From Paenibacillus luteus (GTDB taxonomy: Bacteria > Bacillota > Bacilli > Paenibacillales > Paenibacillaceae), in contig NZ_SKCD01000011.1 in NCBI RefSeq assembly GCF_006542765.1, forward strand, positions 1 through 64,000: a stretch of 64,000 nucleotides of DNA, read 5' to 3'. The notes under the pieces are model-generated. The model made no database searches and was not told the origin of the DNA. It saw only the letters and a list, made by a program, of their open reading frames with translations. Of this stretch, positions 17,028-25,926 are shown one piece after another (the first letter of the stretch is position 1; each line of letters opens with the position of its first letter). The translations under genes and the position numbers were made by a program.

Positions 17028-18755
17028 CTATCTGTCTACATGAATCATTTGCTGCTCAATCTTTCGCATTTCATACAAATAACCTTTGCGCTCCATTAAC
17101 TCCACGAATGATCCCACTTCCACCAATTTGCCTTGATCTAAAACCACGATTTGATCCCAATCCTCAAGGCCGGCTAACCGATGACTGATTATGATAACGG
17201 TATCCCTTGATGCTGATGCAAGAAGACGTTGCATAATGCGATGTTCTGTAACGGAATCTAGTGATGAGGTCGGTTCGTCTAAGAGCCATACTCGCCCTCC
17301 TCGGAGCATAGATCTGGCAAGCGCTAGACGCTGTCGTTCGCCATCTGACCAATTCTCCCCCCGTTCATCCAAGAGGTCATCCAGAGATTTATTCAGCAGT
17401 TCTGCACTTTCGAGGACTGATGTTAACTGCTCATCTGTGTAGCCACTAGCATCTATTAACAAATTATCTCTGACGGTTCCACGGAAAAAATGATTGTGTT
17501 GCAGTACGACATTCGCTGCTCGCCAGATGCTTCCTTCATCGAGTTCCTCCGTAGACAGATGATTTAATCGGATTTGACCTGACATCGGAACATACAGACC
17601 GAGCAGTAGCTCAAACAATGTGGTTTTGCCCGATCCGCTTGATCCTACGATCGCGGTTTTAGAACCTGCGGGAATATGGAGATTGATGTCACCTAACACC
17701 GGACGCGTATCATCTCCGTAATGAAACGATACGCCGCTAATATCAATCGCTACTGGAAGATTGTCATCCAGCTTTCGATGCTTCTGGACGGTCGGTATAC
17801 GATTCCCTGAATGCAATGTTTCTTCAAGTCGCTGAGCTGCATGCTCACTATCCTGCTTATACACAGGAAGTACAGCCATAGCCCCAGCCTCATCAAATAC
17901 GGTAAGGGCTGCCATGACCAACATAGCAAGGAAAACGCCGGCCAACGATCCATTATTAATAAGAAAACTGCCAAGAAGCAGTACACTCCAGACAACTAAG
18001 AAAGAGAGCAGAACATGGAGGGTTTGACCTCTCAGTAAATGGCGTGCAGCCATATATTGATCATCAACAAGTTTAGTGGATGCTTGTTTGAGCTCCATCT
18101 CCTTTGTTTTTAATTGACCATAAACTTTAAGATCACGAAATCCATATAATAACTCGGCAGCTTCCGTTGACAATTGTGCACGCTGAAGTCGAACGCGTCC
18201 CCTATTGCGTCGTTGCCCCAGAAGTATTAACGATGGAATCAAAAAAGTCGTTATGAGCATACCAACTATGAATATTAACGCCATCCAAATAGAATAGAAC
18301 GATACAAAAAGCACAGTAGCCAGAAAAACCATGATCAACACAATAGGCGGATAGGCAACACGCAAAAAATAATGCTGGAGAGATTCTACATCGCCAACAA
18401 AACGTGCGAGCAAGTCTCCACTTCTCTTTTTGTTGAACAAGCCCGGAGACAAGGGAACCAATTTGACGAAAAAGGTTGAACGTATGCGACTTAACAAAGA
18501 GAAGGTCGCTCTATGCGAATACATTCTTTCCGAATAACGGCTTGCAGCCCTAATTAACCCTAAGATCTTCACCAAAGAAGTTAAAATAATCAAAGTATAA
18601 AGCGGAGGAGAAAACACAGTCTGAGAGATCATATAGCCGCTTGCGGCAAACAAACTGACACCTCCTATGCCAGCAACGAAGCCGCCGATAATAGCCCAAG
18701 CTATATCCTTTTTTTCCTGAAAAAGCGTTTGGGTCAAGATTGATCGTTCATTCAT
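17028..18755 (-). CDS. cydC: Cytochrome bd assembly ABC exporter subunit CydC
   Basis: A 575-residue half-transporter with a six-helix membrane domain followed by an ATPase. Walker A GSSGSGKTT (about residue 360), a signature altered to WSDGERQRLALARSML, Walker B VWLLDEPTSSLD and the switch IIISHRL. With CydD it forms the heterodimer that exports thiols (glutathione/cysteine in E. coli) or affects haem supply, and is needed for assembly of cytochrome bd. The signature lacks the second glycine of LSGGQ. The start overlaps the cydD stop by 4 bp. It is the last gene of cydABDC. Confidence 0.93.
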   Translation of the reverse strand: MNERSILTQTLFQEKKDIAWAIIGGFVAGIGGVSLFAASGYMISQTVFSPPLYTLIILTSLVKILGLIRAASRYSERMYSHRATFSLLSRIRSTFFVKLVPLSPGLFNKKRSGDLLARFVGDVESLQHYFLRVAYPPIVLIMVFLATVLFVSFYSIWMALIFIVGMLITTFLIPSLILLGQRRNRGRVRLQRAQLSTEAAELLYGFRDLKVYGQLKTKEMELKQASTKLVDDQYMAARHLLRGQTLHVLLSFLVVWSVLLLGSFLINNGSLAGVFLAMLVMAALTVFDEAGAMAVLPVYKQDSEHAAQRLEETLHSGNRIPTVQKHRKLDDNLPVAIDISGVSFHYGDDTRPVLGDINLHIPAGSKTAIVGSSGSGKTTLFELLLGLYVPMSGQIRLNHLSTEELDEGSIWRAANVVLQHNHFFRGTVRDNLLIDASGYTDEQLTSVLESAELLNKSLDDLLDERGENWSDGERQRLALARSMLRGGRVWLLDEPTSSLDSVTEHRIMQRLLASASRDTVIIISHRLAGLEDWDQIVVLDQGKLVEVGSFVELMERKGYLYEMRKIEQQMIHVDR

Positions 18756-20557
18756 TGGAATCCCCCTCTCCTTTGCACATCTACCATCTCGGCATATTGG
18801 GGCAACCGTTTCATCAGGTCATCATGACTTCCGCTGTCGACCAGTCTCCCCTTTTCCATAAACAAAATACAGTCGGCTTGTCGGATCGTATACAATCGAT
18901 GAGCTACCGTGATTAAAGTAGCATCGATTGACAATTTCTCAATTGATCGCTGAAGTACACGCTCGGTGTACAAGTCTAAACCCACTGTCGGTTCATCAAA
19001 CATAATGACCGCAGGACGGTTCAAAAAGGCACGGGCCAGTGCAAGACGCTGCTTCTCACCGCCTGAAAGTCCCCTTCCGCCTTCACCAACTAGCGTATGG
19101 TAACCTTCCTCTAATCCATTAATCAGGGAGCTAAGTCCTGCTGCTTCTGCCGCTCCTTCAATTTCTGCTTGGGATACTTGCCTACGAGTTCCCATCATGA
19201 TGTTATCACGCAAAGATCCAGCAAAAATATAAGGATGTTGAGTAATATAGCTCATTTGCTCAAACCAGGACTCTTCCCACGCAGGAGACAATACCCTGTT
19301 ATTAACCTGTACCTCTCCGGTTGACGGACGAATTAACCCAGCAAGGATATGCATGAAGGTTGTTTTGCCTGCGCCGCTTGGCCCAACAATGGAGATTTTT
19401 TCTCCCGGTCTGATCTGGACGGCGTCGACAGAAAGTTCGAATTTGTTGTCCCCAAAGCTGAATCGGAGTTGATTTACTTCTATAGCAGGAGGCATCTGAT
19501 GCCTCACACTTATATTTGAATCCTTCTCTTCGCACGTCTCCTCATGACCACTTTCTATGAGGTCACCGAGCGCTTGCTCCACCTTGCGAGCCGCCCCCAT
19601 GCTTGTACGTCCGCTGTGAAACGCGGTGCCTGTATTTTTGAGTAGGGAATAGAACTCTGGGGCTAGCAGTAGAACGAGAAAGGCTGTATCAAAAGACATG
19701 CTTTTGAAAACAAGAAGCTGCAACGCAAGCTCCAGCGCAATAAGTCCGATACTCAGCATAACGATTAACTCAAGCATCAATGTGTTTGTAAATGCAATTC
19801 GCAAGATACCCATCGTTGCATCGCGAAACCCAAGACTGCTGCGTTCAATTTCTTGTTGTTGGCGATTAACGCGTCCGAATAACTTAAGCGTGAGCAAACC
19901 TTGCAGAGAATCAAGAAAAGTGCCGGAGAATTCCGTTAACTGTGTGTACTTTTCTTCGGATTTTTTCTGAGTCTGCAAACCGACGAGTATCATAAATATA
20001 GGGATAAACGGGGCGGAAGCCAGCATGATGAATCCTGATGCAGGATGCTCAAAGAATACAGCGATCAGCAATAAGAGCGGAATAAATGCAGCTTCCATTA
20101 ATCGCGGCACATATTGGCTGAAGTAGCTGTCGATCTCATCGACAGCGTCCAGCAACACGCTTACCTTTCCGCCAGTTTGTCCGCCAAGAGCCGTCAATAA
20201 GGGGTTTTTAGTCATATTCCGTATCAACGCATCCCTTATATTGGATTTGGAGATGGCGGCAAGCATGATGCCCGTCCTGCCTATTCCATAGGAGAGTACG
20301 GTGCGGGCTATGATTACGGCAAGCATAGTACCAAGTAGAGCGGCTATAGATAACAACGAAGTTCCTTGAACAAAAACCTCATTTACGATAGTAGCTAATA
20401 AAGTGGCTTGGCTTACAATCATTATGCCTAACCCCACTGCAAAAGCTCCCAATAGAAGAAGCTTCCTCCTTTGCATCGCCAATTGCTGTGACAATAAGCC
20501 GGTTCTTCTCTTCAATGCAACATCCCTCCTGTTCTCTTCTCGCGAGAGTCCTTTCAC
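18752..20557 (-). CDS. cydD: Cytochrome bd assembly ABC exporter subunit CydD
   Basis: A 601-residue half-transporter. The membrane domain has the CydD pattern (YFSQYVPRLMEAAFIPLLLLIAVF; FLDSLQGLLTLKLFGR), and the ATPase has GPSGAGKTT, LSGGEKQRLALARAFL, VIMFDEPTVGLD and ITVAHRL. The signature is canonical, unlike that of CydC, giving one consensus and one degenerate composite site in the heterodimer. Translation starts at a GTG that overlaps the cydB stop region. Third gene of the cyd operon. Confidence 0.93.
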   Translation of the reverse strand: MKGLSREENRRDVALKRRTGLLSQQLAMQRRKLLLLGAFAVGLGIMIVSQATLLATIVNEVFVQGTSLLSIAALLGTMLAVIIARTVLSYGIGRTGIMLAAISKSNIRDALIRNMTKNPLLTALGGQTGGKVSVLLDAVDEIDSYFSQYVPRLMEAAFIPLLLLIAVFFEHPASGFIMLASAPFIPIFMILVGLQTQKKSEEKYTQLTEFSGTFLDSLQGLLTLKLFGRVNRQQQEIERSSLGFRDATMGILRIAFTNTLMLELIVMLSIGLIALELALQLLVFKSMSFDTAFLVLLLAPEFYSLLKNTGTAFHSGRTSMGAARKVEQALGDLIESGHEETCEEKDSNISVRHQMPPAIEVNQLRFSFGDNKFELSVDAVQIRPGEKISIVGPSGAGKTTFMHILAGLIRPSTGEVQVNNRVLSPAWEESWFEQMSYITQHPYIFAGSLRDNIMMGTRRQVSQAEIEGAAEAAGLSSLINGLEEGYHTLVGEGGRGLSGGEKQRLALARAFLNRPAVIMFDEPTVGLDLYTERVLQRSIEKLSIDATLITVAHRLYTIRQADCILFMEKGRLVDSGSHDDLMKRLPQYAEMVDVQRRGGFQ

Positions 20558-21573
20558 TACTTCCGGCCCTTTACATAATCCGCATCAAATAAAAACAATT
20601 TAAAGACGAGAATGAGTGAAGGAATTAGTAAACATAATCCCCCTATGAAGGCAATGACCAATGCGATTCCCATCGACTCATGAGTTGCGCCGCCTTGAAT
20701 GGTAATATACGGATCCAGAATGTAAGGGTAGTGACCAATGCCGTAAGCAAAAAACGCACAGAGAAACTGAAGCATGACACAAACAAAGGCTAGACCGTAA
20801 CGACGAGCATGATAGAGATGCCATAGGGCGCACATATAAAATCCAACGGAAAGGGCCAGCAGCCACCACAAATCCATCATGTTTTGAAAATGACGTTCGT
20901 TGTGCTGACTCAAATAAATAAATGCCGTCAAAGCAGCAATAATGGTAGGGGTGCTCCAGAACATCGCGTACGTACGCAATAATTTCAGTGCTGGCAGATC
21001 ACGGGCCCGCGACGCATAGAATGTCAAGAATGAAGCACTTATAAATAACACGGACACGATGGCTAGGGCCACGATGCTCCAGGAAAGTGGACTCGAGAAC
21101 AATTCGAAATAGGCTAGCGCAACCACACCGTCCTGTTCCGTTATAAATCCGCCTTCCGAGAGGGTTAGCGCAACCGAAAGCGAGGCCGGGATAAGTAATC
21201 CAGTAGCTCCGTACAAGAACAGGTATGTCGTATTGTCCTTAGAGCCGTAATTCTCGAAAGCGTAAAATGAACCTCTTATCGCCAGCAATATAATCGCTAT
21301 GCTCCCCGGTACAAGCAAAGCCGAACCGTAGTAATACGCAGAATCCGGAAAAAAACCAACCATACCTACAAAAAAGAATACGAAAAAAACATTTGTAATT
21401 TCCCATACCGGCGATAAATAACGAGAAATTAATCGATTGATCAAATGATCTTGTTTCGTTGCCCGAGCATAAAATGCAAAAAATCCGGCTCCGAAATCTA
21501 TGGATGCTACAATTAGGTAACCATACAAAAATATCCAAAGCACGGTAATGCCAATCAATTCGTAACTGATCAA
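20557..21573 (-). CDS. cydB: Cytochrome bd quinol oxidase subunit II
   Basis: A 338-residue membrane protein with about eight to nine helices, usual length for Firmicute CydB. The N-terminus VLWIFLYGYLIVASIDFGAGFFAFYARAT matches the family, as does PVWEITNVFFVFFFVGMVGFFP, the region of the conserved WE motif. It starts at a TTG overlapping the cydA stop (GAGGG site 6 bp upstream). With CydA it makes the high-affinity terminal oxidase that reduces oxygen with quinol under low oxygen or when haem-copper oxidases are inhibited. Confidence 0.94.
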   Translation of the reverse strand: MISYELIGITVLWIFLYGYLIVASIDFGAGFFAFYARATKQDHLINRLISRYLSPVWEITNVFFVFFFVGMVGFFPDSAYYYGSALLVPGSIAIILLAIRGSFYAFENYGSKDNTTYLFLYGATGLLIPASLSVALTLSEGGFITEQDGVVALAYFELFSSPLSWSIVALAIVSVLFISASFLTFYASRARDLPALKLLRTYAMFWSTPTIIAALTAFIYLSQHNERHFQNMMDLWWLLALSVGFYMCALWHLYHARRYGLAFVCVMLQFLCAFFAYGIGHYPYILDPYITIQGGATHESMGIALVIAFIGGLCLLIPSLILVFKLFLFDADYVKGRK

Positions 21574-22928
21574 TTCGATCCCTCTTTCCCTACCGGCGGC
21601 AATTCTTGATCCTGCAAATACTTGTTGAATTCCAAATCCGCAGGATTATTCCGGAATAATCGGCGAAGCACGATAACGCATAACACGCCCAGCACAATAT
21701 ATAACAATAGAAACAGGAAAAATAGAAATACAACACTCGGTGATGAGGTAGCTGCTTCCTCTACACGTAAGTACCCGCGTATCATCCACGGCTGTCTTCC
21801 AATCTCAGCATAGAACCAGCCCATCTCCACACTAAGAAAAGCCAAAGGAGCAGAAACGATAATAGCTCGCAGCAGCCATCGATTGATCTCTTCTCGTTTC
21901 TTGAGCAACAGAAGTACAAAATACAGTACTGCCACTCCCATTAAGACGAATCCGATGCCAGCCATTGCATCAAACATATAATGAACGATTAACGGTGGAA
22001 GCTCATCTGATGGGAACTCCTCCAATCCGGTTACCTCAGCGTCAAAGTCTCCAAAGGCAAGAAAGCTGAGCGCTTTTGGAATACGCAACGCATCCACAAC
22101 TTCTCGCTCTGCATTGAGCCAGCCCAGCAGAATTAGATCTGCTCCGCGTTCCGTTTCAAAATGCCACTCTGCTGCTGCCAGCTTCTCCGGCTGATGCTTG
22201 GCAAGAAACTTGGCTGACACATCTCCCGCTATCGCCGTCAGTACACTAAATACAAGTACGATAGACATCATAAGCTTTAACGATTTTTGTGCATAATCGG
22301 ATTTTCCTTTTTTCAGCATAGTAAGGGCGGCTATCCCTGCCAGCAAAGCTGCCCCTGTCAAATATGCGGATGCTAGAACGTGAAATGCTTTGGAGGGGCT
22401 AGCCGCATTTAGCATCGCCTCTATTGGATTAACAGCTACAAAATGACTAGCCTCGAGAATAAATCCGTCTGGTTGATTCATAAACCCGTTTACCGTAGTA
22501 ATAAATAACGCCGACATCCCGGCTCCGACAACTATCGGAATGGTTAGAAGCCAATGTATATACGGATTTCGAAATCGATCCCACGTATACATGTAAATGC
22601 CAAGAAAAATCGCTTCAAAAAAGAAGGCGAAAACCTCCATAAACAAAGGCAACGCGATCACATTGCTTGCCATTTGCATAAAGTTGGGCCAAACGAGTGC
22701 AAGCTGCAAAGCTATCGCCGTTCCAGTAACTACACCGACTGCCACAGAAATGACAAAGCCTCGTGTCCATCTCTTCGCCATAAGAATGTAATGAGCGTCT
22801 TTCTTTCGAATACCAACAAACTCTGCGATTGCAATCATTAAGGGAATACCTACGCCGACCGTTGCGAATAAAACGTGGAATGACAGTGTCAGCCCTGTCA
22901 ACAACCTACTCCACCATACCGTATCCAT
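21570..22928 (-). CDS. cydA: Cytochrome bd quinol oxidase subunit I
   Basis: A 452-residue CydA of the short-Q-loop type common in Firmicutes. The haem ligand His18 lies in LSFHVLFATVGVGIPLMIA, the conserved glutamates in EVFAFFFEAIFLGIYMYTWDRF, and the family signature GRQPW occurs in EIGRQPWMIRG. The start at 22928 follows AAGGAGGAG; a longer form beginning 16 codons earlier is less likely. First gene of cydABDC. Its promoter region carries one dyad of the island regulon (23012-23029) and a possible Rex site (23066-23083), so both redox and regulon control are plausible. Confidence 0.95.
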   Translation of the reverse strand: MDTVWWSRLLTGLTLSFHVLFATVGVGIPLMIAIAEFVGIRKKDAHYILMAKRWTRGFVISVAVGVVTGTAIALQLALVWPNFMQMASNVIALPLFMEVFAFFFEAIFLGIYMYTWDRFRNPYIHWLLTIPIVVGAGMSALFITTVNGFMNQPDGFILEASHFVAVNPIEAMLNAASPSKAFHVLASAYLTGAALLAGIAALTMLKKGKSDYAQKSLKLMMSIVLVFSVLTAIAGDVSAKFLAKHQPEKLAAAEWHFETERGADLILLGWLNAEREVVDALRIPKALSFLAFGDFDAEVTGLEEFPSDELPPLIVHYMFDAMAGIGFVLMGVAVLYFVLLLLKKREEINRWLLRAIIVSAPLAFLSVEMGWFYAEIGRQPWMIRGYLRVEEAATSSPSVVFLFFLFLLLYIVLGVLCVIVLRRLFRNNPADLEFNKYLQDQELPPVGKEGSN

Positions 22929-22984
22929 GCCGATGACTCCTCCTTTTTGTTCTAAACTTCCATAGGATAATAACATTAGCTATT

Positions 22985-23029
22985 AGTATAAATGGTCTCC
23001 GTAGGTATCGTATGACTCTATCGAGGGGG
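22985..23029 (-). promoter_or_regulatory. Regulon dyad and -10 box of cydABDC
   Basis: ATGACTC-TATC-GAGGGGG (23012-23029) has a consensus left half and only GAG in the right half. On the minus strand TATACT (22990 down to 22985) starts 30.5 bp from the centre. The weaker half-site may be offset by other control of this operon. Confidence 0.55.
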
Positions 23030-23065
23030 GACCTGTGACAATAACGCTAAAAAAAAATGGCCACT

Positions 23066-23083
23066 TTGTGAAAAAAGGCACAT
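23066..23083. promoter_or_regulatory. Possible Rex-type redox operator
   Basis: TTGTGA-N6-GCACAT matches ten of the twelve defined positions of the Rex consensus TTGTGA-N6-TCACAA. cyd operons of Firmicutes are common Rex targets. It lies about 140 bp before cydA, between the two divergent promoters. Confidence 0.3.
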
Positions 23084-23122
23084 TGTTGTCAATCATGTGA
23101 CTTTGAGCAAAAGAATCAGAAA

Positions 23123-23169
23123 ATGGCTCAAACGAGCCATTAAACTACATGATCATTTCCTTATATAAT
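23123..23169 (+). promoter_or_regulatory. Regulon dyad and -10 box of the small-ORF/sco unit
   Basis: ATGGCTC-AAAC-GAGCCAT (23123-23140) is a perfect 7-4-7 palindrome. TATAAT at 23164-23169 begins 32.5 bp from the centre. It drives the plus-strand unit starting at 23210. Confidence 0.7.
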
Positions 23170-23209
23170 GATTAGAATACCTATATTCAATAAGAAGGGA
23201 GAACCTTTA

Positions 23210-23317
23210 ATGTTATACTGGTTTATTTTAGGATCATTTTTTCTAGGCGGGGGCGTTTATGTCATGATGCATGGCGCAAGAATTAAAAGCAGGACGATGC
23301 CTTGCAGGACAAGGTGA
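23210..23317 (+). CDS. 35-residue single-helix membrane protein
   Basis: A short frame with a good ribosome site (AAGGGAG, 7 bp before the ATG) and a promoter of its own. The product begins MLYWFILGSFFLGGGVYVMMHGARIKSR: one hydrophobic helix followed by a basic cytoplasmic end. Size and the start resemble the small cytochrome bd subunit CydX of E. coli (which begins MWYFAWILG), and it lies directly beside, though divergent from, cydABDC. The likeness is short and could be chance. It is followed 30 bp later by the broken sco gene. Confidence 0.5.
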   Translation: MLYWFILGSFFLGGGVYVMMHGARIKSRTMPCRTR

Positions 23318-23347
23318 ACTACACCCAAACGGTCAGGAGCATAAAGA

Positions 23348-23916
23348 ATGACTAACAAAAAGGTCAGTCCCTACCTGATCACGGTCATCCTTTTGCTTGC
23401 AGCAGTCATTGCCTATCTCTTCTACTCGTTTCAAAACAACGGCACCAAGATACCCGTAATTAGAGAAGCACCTGATTTCACCCTGGAAAAGTCATGCTGA
23501 TGGAATTCATGTTCACCAGTTGTCCTGATATTTGTCCAGCCACGACTTACAATATGGTTCTTCTGCAAGACGAATTAAAAAAACAGGGAAGCTTTGGCGA
23601 GAGCGTGCAATTTGCAGCCATTACCTTCGATCCTAATACGGATACAACTGAAGTTTTTGCAGACTACGCCGAGAAGATGGAAATCGATCAAGCAGGCTGG
23701 AAGCTTCTACGCGGGGACGAGACCTACATTCATGAGAAAGCAAAAGAATATGGAATTGGAATTCAGAGGCTGGAAGATAATCAGTTTGTTCATACGGTAA
23801 CTTCTCTTATGCTGATTGACGGTAAGCAACAAATTCGCAAGGTATACCGCATGGGCGAGGAAATGGATAATTCGGTCATTCTGAAAGATATTAACACGCT
23901 TCTCAAGGAAAAATAA
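23348..23916 (+). pseudogene. Sco/PrrC-family copper chaperone, internally deleted
   Basis: The reading frame starts MTNKKVSPYLITVILLLAAVIAYLF (membrane anchor) and continues to REAPDFTLEKSC, where it stops. The frame one base over continues VMLMEFMFTSCPDICPATTYNMVLLQ to the end, including the CxxxC copper motif (CPDIC) and the ligand His in FVHTVTSLMLID. In intact Sco proteins about 20 residues (roughly NVDGKKVSLSDLKGK) link DFTLE to VMLMEF. Here they are missing and the frame is lost, so a deletion has fused the two parts. An ATG at 23494 could start only a soluble fragment. Sco normally delivers copper to cytochrome oxidase or N2O reductase. Confidence 0.75.
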
Positions 23917-23961
23917 CTCGTTAGAATGAGATCATTACGCGTGATAAAGATCGACTCTATC

Positions 23962-23991
23962 AGCCATCCCATCTGGGATGGCTCTTTTTTT
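23962..23991 (+). terminator. Terminator after the sco remnant
   Basis: AGCCATCCC-ATCT-GGGATGGCT hairpin followed by T7. Confidence 0.9.
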
Positions 23992-24038
23992 ATTCTTCAT
24001 GTGAAATTGTTATAGAAACTTCATAATATTGACGTCAT

Positions 24039-24084
24039 ATAGCTCCCACGAGTTATAGAGCCTCCATTCATCCATTGATAAAAT
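24039..24084 (+). promoter_or_regulatory. Regulon dyad and -10 box of the first OmpR-type regulator
   Basis: ATAGCTC-CCAC-GAGTTAT (24039-24056); TAAAAT at 24079-24084 starts exactly 31.5 bp from the centre. No -35 consensus. Confidence 0.65.
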
Positions 24085-24121
24085 GACATTAATAGTAAAC
24101 ATGGTATAGGAGGAGCTCTTA

Positions 24122-24838
24122 GTGTTCAACCATGAAGCTAATATACTGATCGTAGATGATGAAGCGCCTATCAGACAACTATTAAGACTTTACTTAAATA
24201 AAGAAGGCTTCTATGTGGATGAGGCGGAAGATGGTGTCTCAGGCTTAAAAATGGCATTACATAAAACGTACAGATTTATTGTTCTTGACAACATGCTTCC
24301 AGGAATTAGCGGGCTTGATATTTGCAAAAAAATTCGCGCAGTACAAGAGACTCCTATTCTTTTCCTTTCAGCAAGTGATTCTGAGTATGATAAGCTTGAT
24401 TGCTTTGAAGCCGGCGCTGATGACTACGTTACCAAACCATTCAGTCCAAGAGAAATCGTGCATCGGATTCATGGAATTTTAAGCCGAACTTCGAAAGAGG
24501 CTTATCAAAAAAGAAGAAATCTACCGACTGCTCCTATTATATTAAATGATCTTGTCATTGATCCGGATGCCAGGAGTGTCAGCCTGAATAAGGTTAAACT
24601 AAATCTCACCATGAAAGAATACGATCTGCTGTTTGTACTTTCTTCCAATCATGGCACGCCCTTCTCTCTTGAAGAATTATATAAAAAAGTCTGGAAAGGG
24701 AACAGCTTTGGGGATTTCCGAACAGTAGTCACGCATATTAAACGTCTTAGAGAAAAGCTGAACCAAACGCAAGCCTATTCCGGTAAGCGGATACAAACAA
24801 TCTGGGGCGTAGGCTATATATTCAACGATGGTTCCTAA
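24122..24838 (+). CDS. OmpR/PhoB-family response regulator (no kinase nearby)
   Basis: A 238-residue two-domain regulator starting at GTG (AGGAGGAG upstream). The receiver is complete: acidic pair in ILIVDDE, phospho-acceptor Asp in FIVLDNMLPG, Ser in LFLSASD and Lys in VTKPFSP. The C-terminal winged helix has LTMKEYDLLFVL...TVVTHIKRLREKLN and the terminal hairpin IQTIWGVGYIF. No histidine kinase is adjacent. It carries a regulon dyad and lies between cydABDC and the bd-like/cytochrome c genes. Two more regulators of this kind lie within 6 kb and have degenerate receivers; this one looks phosphorylatable. Confidence 0.9.
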   Translation: MFNHEANILIVDDEAPIRQLLRLYLNKEGFYVDEAEDGVSGLKMALHKTYRFIVLDNMLPGISGLDICKKIRAVQETPILFLSASDSEYDKLDCFEAGADDYVTKPFSPREIVHRIHGILSRTSKEAYQKRRNLPTAPIILNDLVIDPDARSVSLNKVKLNLTMKEYDLLFVLSSNHGTPFSLEELYKKVWKGNSFGDFRTVVTHIKRLREKLNQTQAYSGKRIQTIWGVGYIFNDGS

Positions 24839-24866
24839 TTTCACTATAAACATCATACAAAATATC

Positions 24867-24899
24867 AACAGCCGTCCAAGAAATCCGGACGGCTGTTTG
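24867..24899. terminator. Bidirectional terminator between convergent genes
   Basis: AACAGCCGTCC...GGACGGCTGTT hairpin between the regulator stop (24838) and the convergent bd-like gene stop (24903). Confidence 0.8.
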
Positions 24900-24902
24900 C
24901 TG

Positions 24903-25925
24903 CTATTCCTTTTGCTCTGTTCTTGGCTGCTGATCAATATAAGGCGCCAACGAAATTTCCCTGACTTCATGCCGTATCCAACTCATCAGCAATAGAATGA
25001 TTAACAGGATGGATAGTGCTGATATGAACAGTTTTTTAGTTTCCGATTTGAGCAGCTTGTACAGAATAACAATTAATAGGATTGCAAGCACAATTGAAAC
25101 ACCAAGAAGTGAGGTATGAAAAAGTGATCCTCCCATAAAGGCTTTACGAACATCTGCATTCATGCTTAATAGCAGTACCGGCCCCGCGACAACTTGTAGA
25201 AACGTAAACAGAAACGCGCTTTTCTTGCCGAATTGCTTGGCTTCGATGTAAACGGGGTCTGTGTCTTTAAGTGACTTTCTTCTCCCCCACCAATAGGTGT
25301 ACATCCCCATAACAGCAAAGCTAGCTGCCATGAAGTGAAAATACCGTTGCCATATTGTCGGATACAGAAACAGGGACTGAAAGAAACCTCTGGACTCCTT
25401 CCACAGCTCCGGCTGTAGCATAGATGCAACATTCGTAATAAATAGCAAAGGAATAAACAATAAGATTAAAGCTCCGCCAATCCCTAAGCTCACATGCAGC
25501 CTTTTCTTATTCTGCAGCAGTTTCCAGGAAAATTTATAAGCATATAGCAACAAGAAGGAAATAATAGTTAACGGAATCATAAGGAGCCACATCTTACCGA
25601 TCAGTATCGTAGAAGGATAAAAATACTGCGTATAGATCGTACTGATAATAAGAAGAGGTGCGACTCCCATAACAACAGCAATACTCTTAAAAATAGACAC
25701 CTGAGTCGCAAACTGTAGGGCTAGTTGATCATAAATTATATTTTTAGTACGGATTCCCTTTATTTCCTGCAAGACCGAATTTACGGAACCGGCTACAAGT
25801 ATATTAACAAAGATAATATGCACAATAAAAGCAATGACAATAATAACTTCAAAAAAAGGCAAGTCTCCCGGAATCGCAAGCCCCAGATCATTGGGTACAG
25901 GCGACTCTGCTTTTAATAAAGACAT
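24903..25925 (-). CDS. Second membrane subunit of a bd-like complex (CydA-like, divergent)
   Basis: A 340-residue protein with about nine helices. The N-terminal helix FFEVIIVIAFIVHIIFVNILVAGSV and the later WQRYFHFMAASFAVMGMYTYWWGRR keep histidines where CydA-type proteins hold haem. The rest is divergent and it is not a recognisable CydB. The start at 25925 follows GGAGGAGC and overlaps the upstream gene's end. It is encoded directly after the CydA-like/cytochrome c fusion, so the two probably form one complex. Its partner lacks a CydB gene, so this protein may take that place. Function unproven; an oxygen or nitrogen-oxide reductase or a cytochrome c oxidoreductase are options. Confidence 0.65.
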   Translation of the reverse strand: MSLLKAESPVPNDLGLAIPGDLPFFEVIIVIAFIVHIIFVNILVAGSVNSVLQEIKGIRTKNIIYDQLALQFATQVSIFKSIAVVMGVAPLLIISTIYTQYFYPSTILIGKMWLLMIPLTIISFLLLYAYKFSWKLLQNKKRLHVSLGIGGALILLFIPLLFITNVASMLQPELWKESRGFFQSLFLYPTIWQRYFHFMAASFAVMGMYTYWWGRRKSLKDTDPVYIEAKQFGKKSAFLFTFLQVVAGPVLLLSMNADVRKAFMGGSLFHTSLLGVSIVLAILLIVILYKLLKSETKKLFISALSILLIILLLMSWIRHEVREISLAPYIDQQPRTEQKE

Positions 25926-25926
25926 G

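Noticed and set aside
16859..17188. 109-codon plus-strand frame
   Set aside because: Half of it lies antisense to the end of cydC and the product has no recognisable domain.
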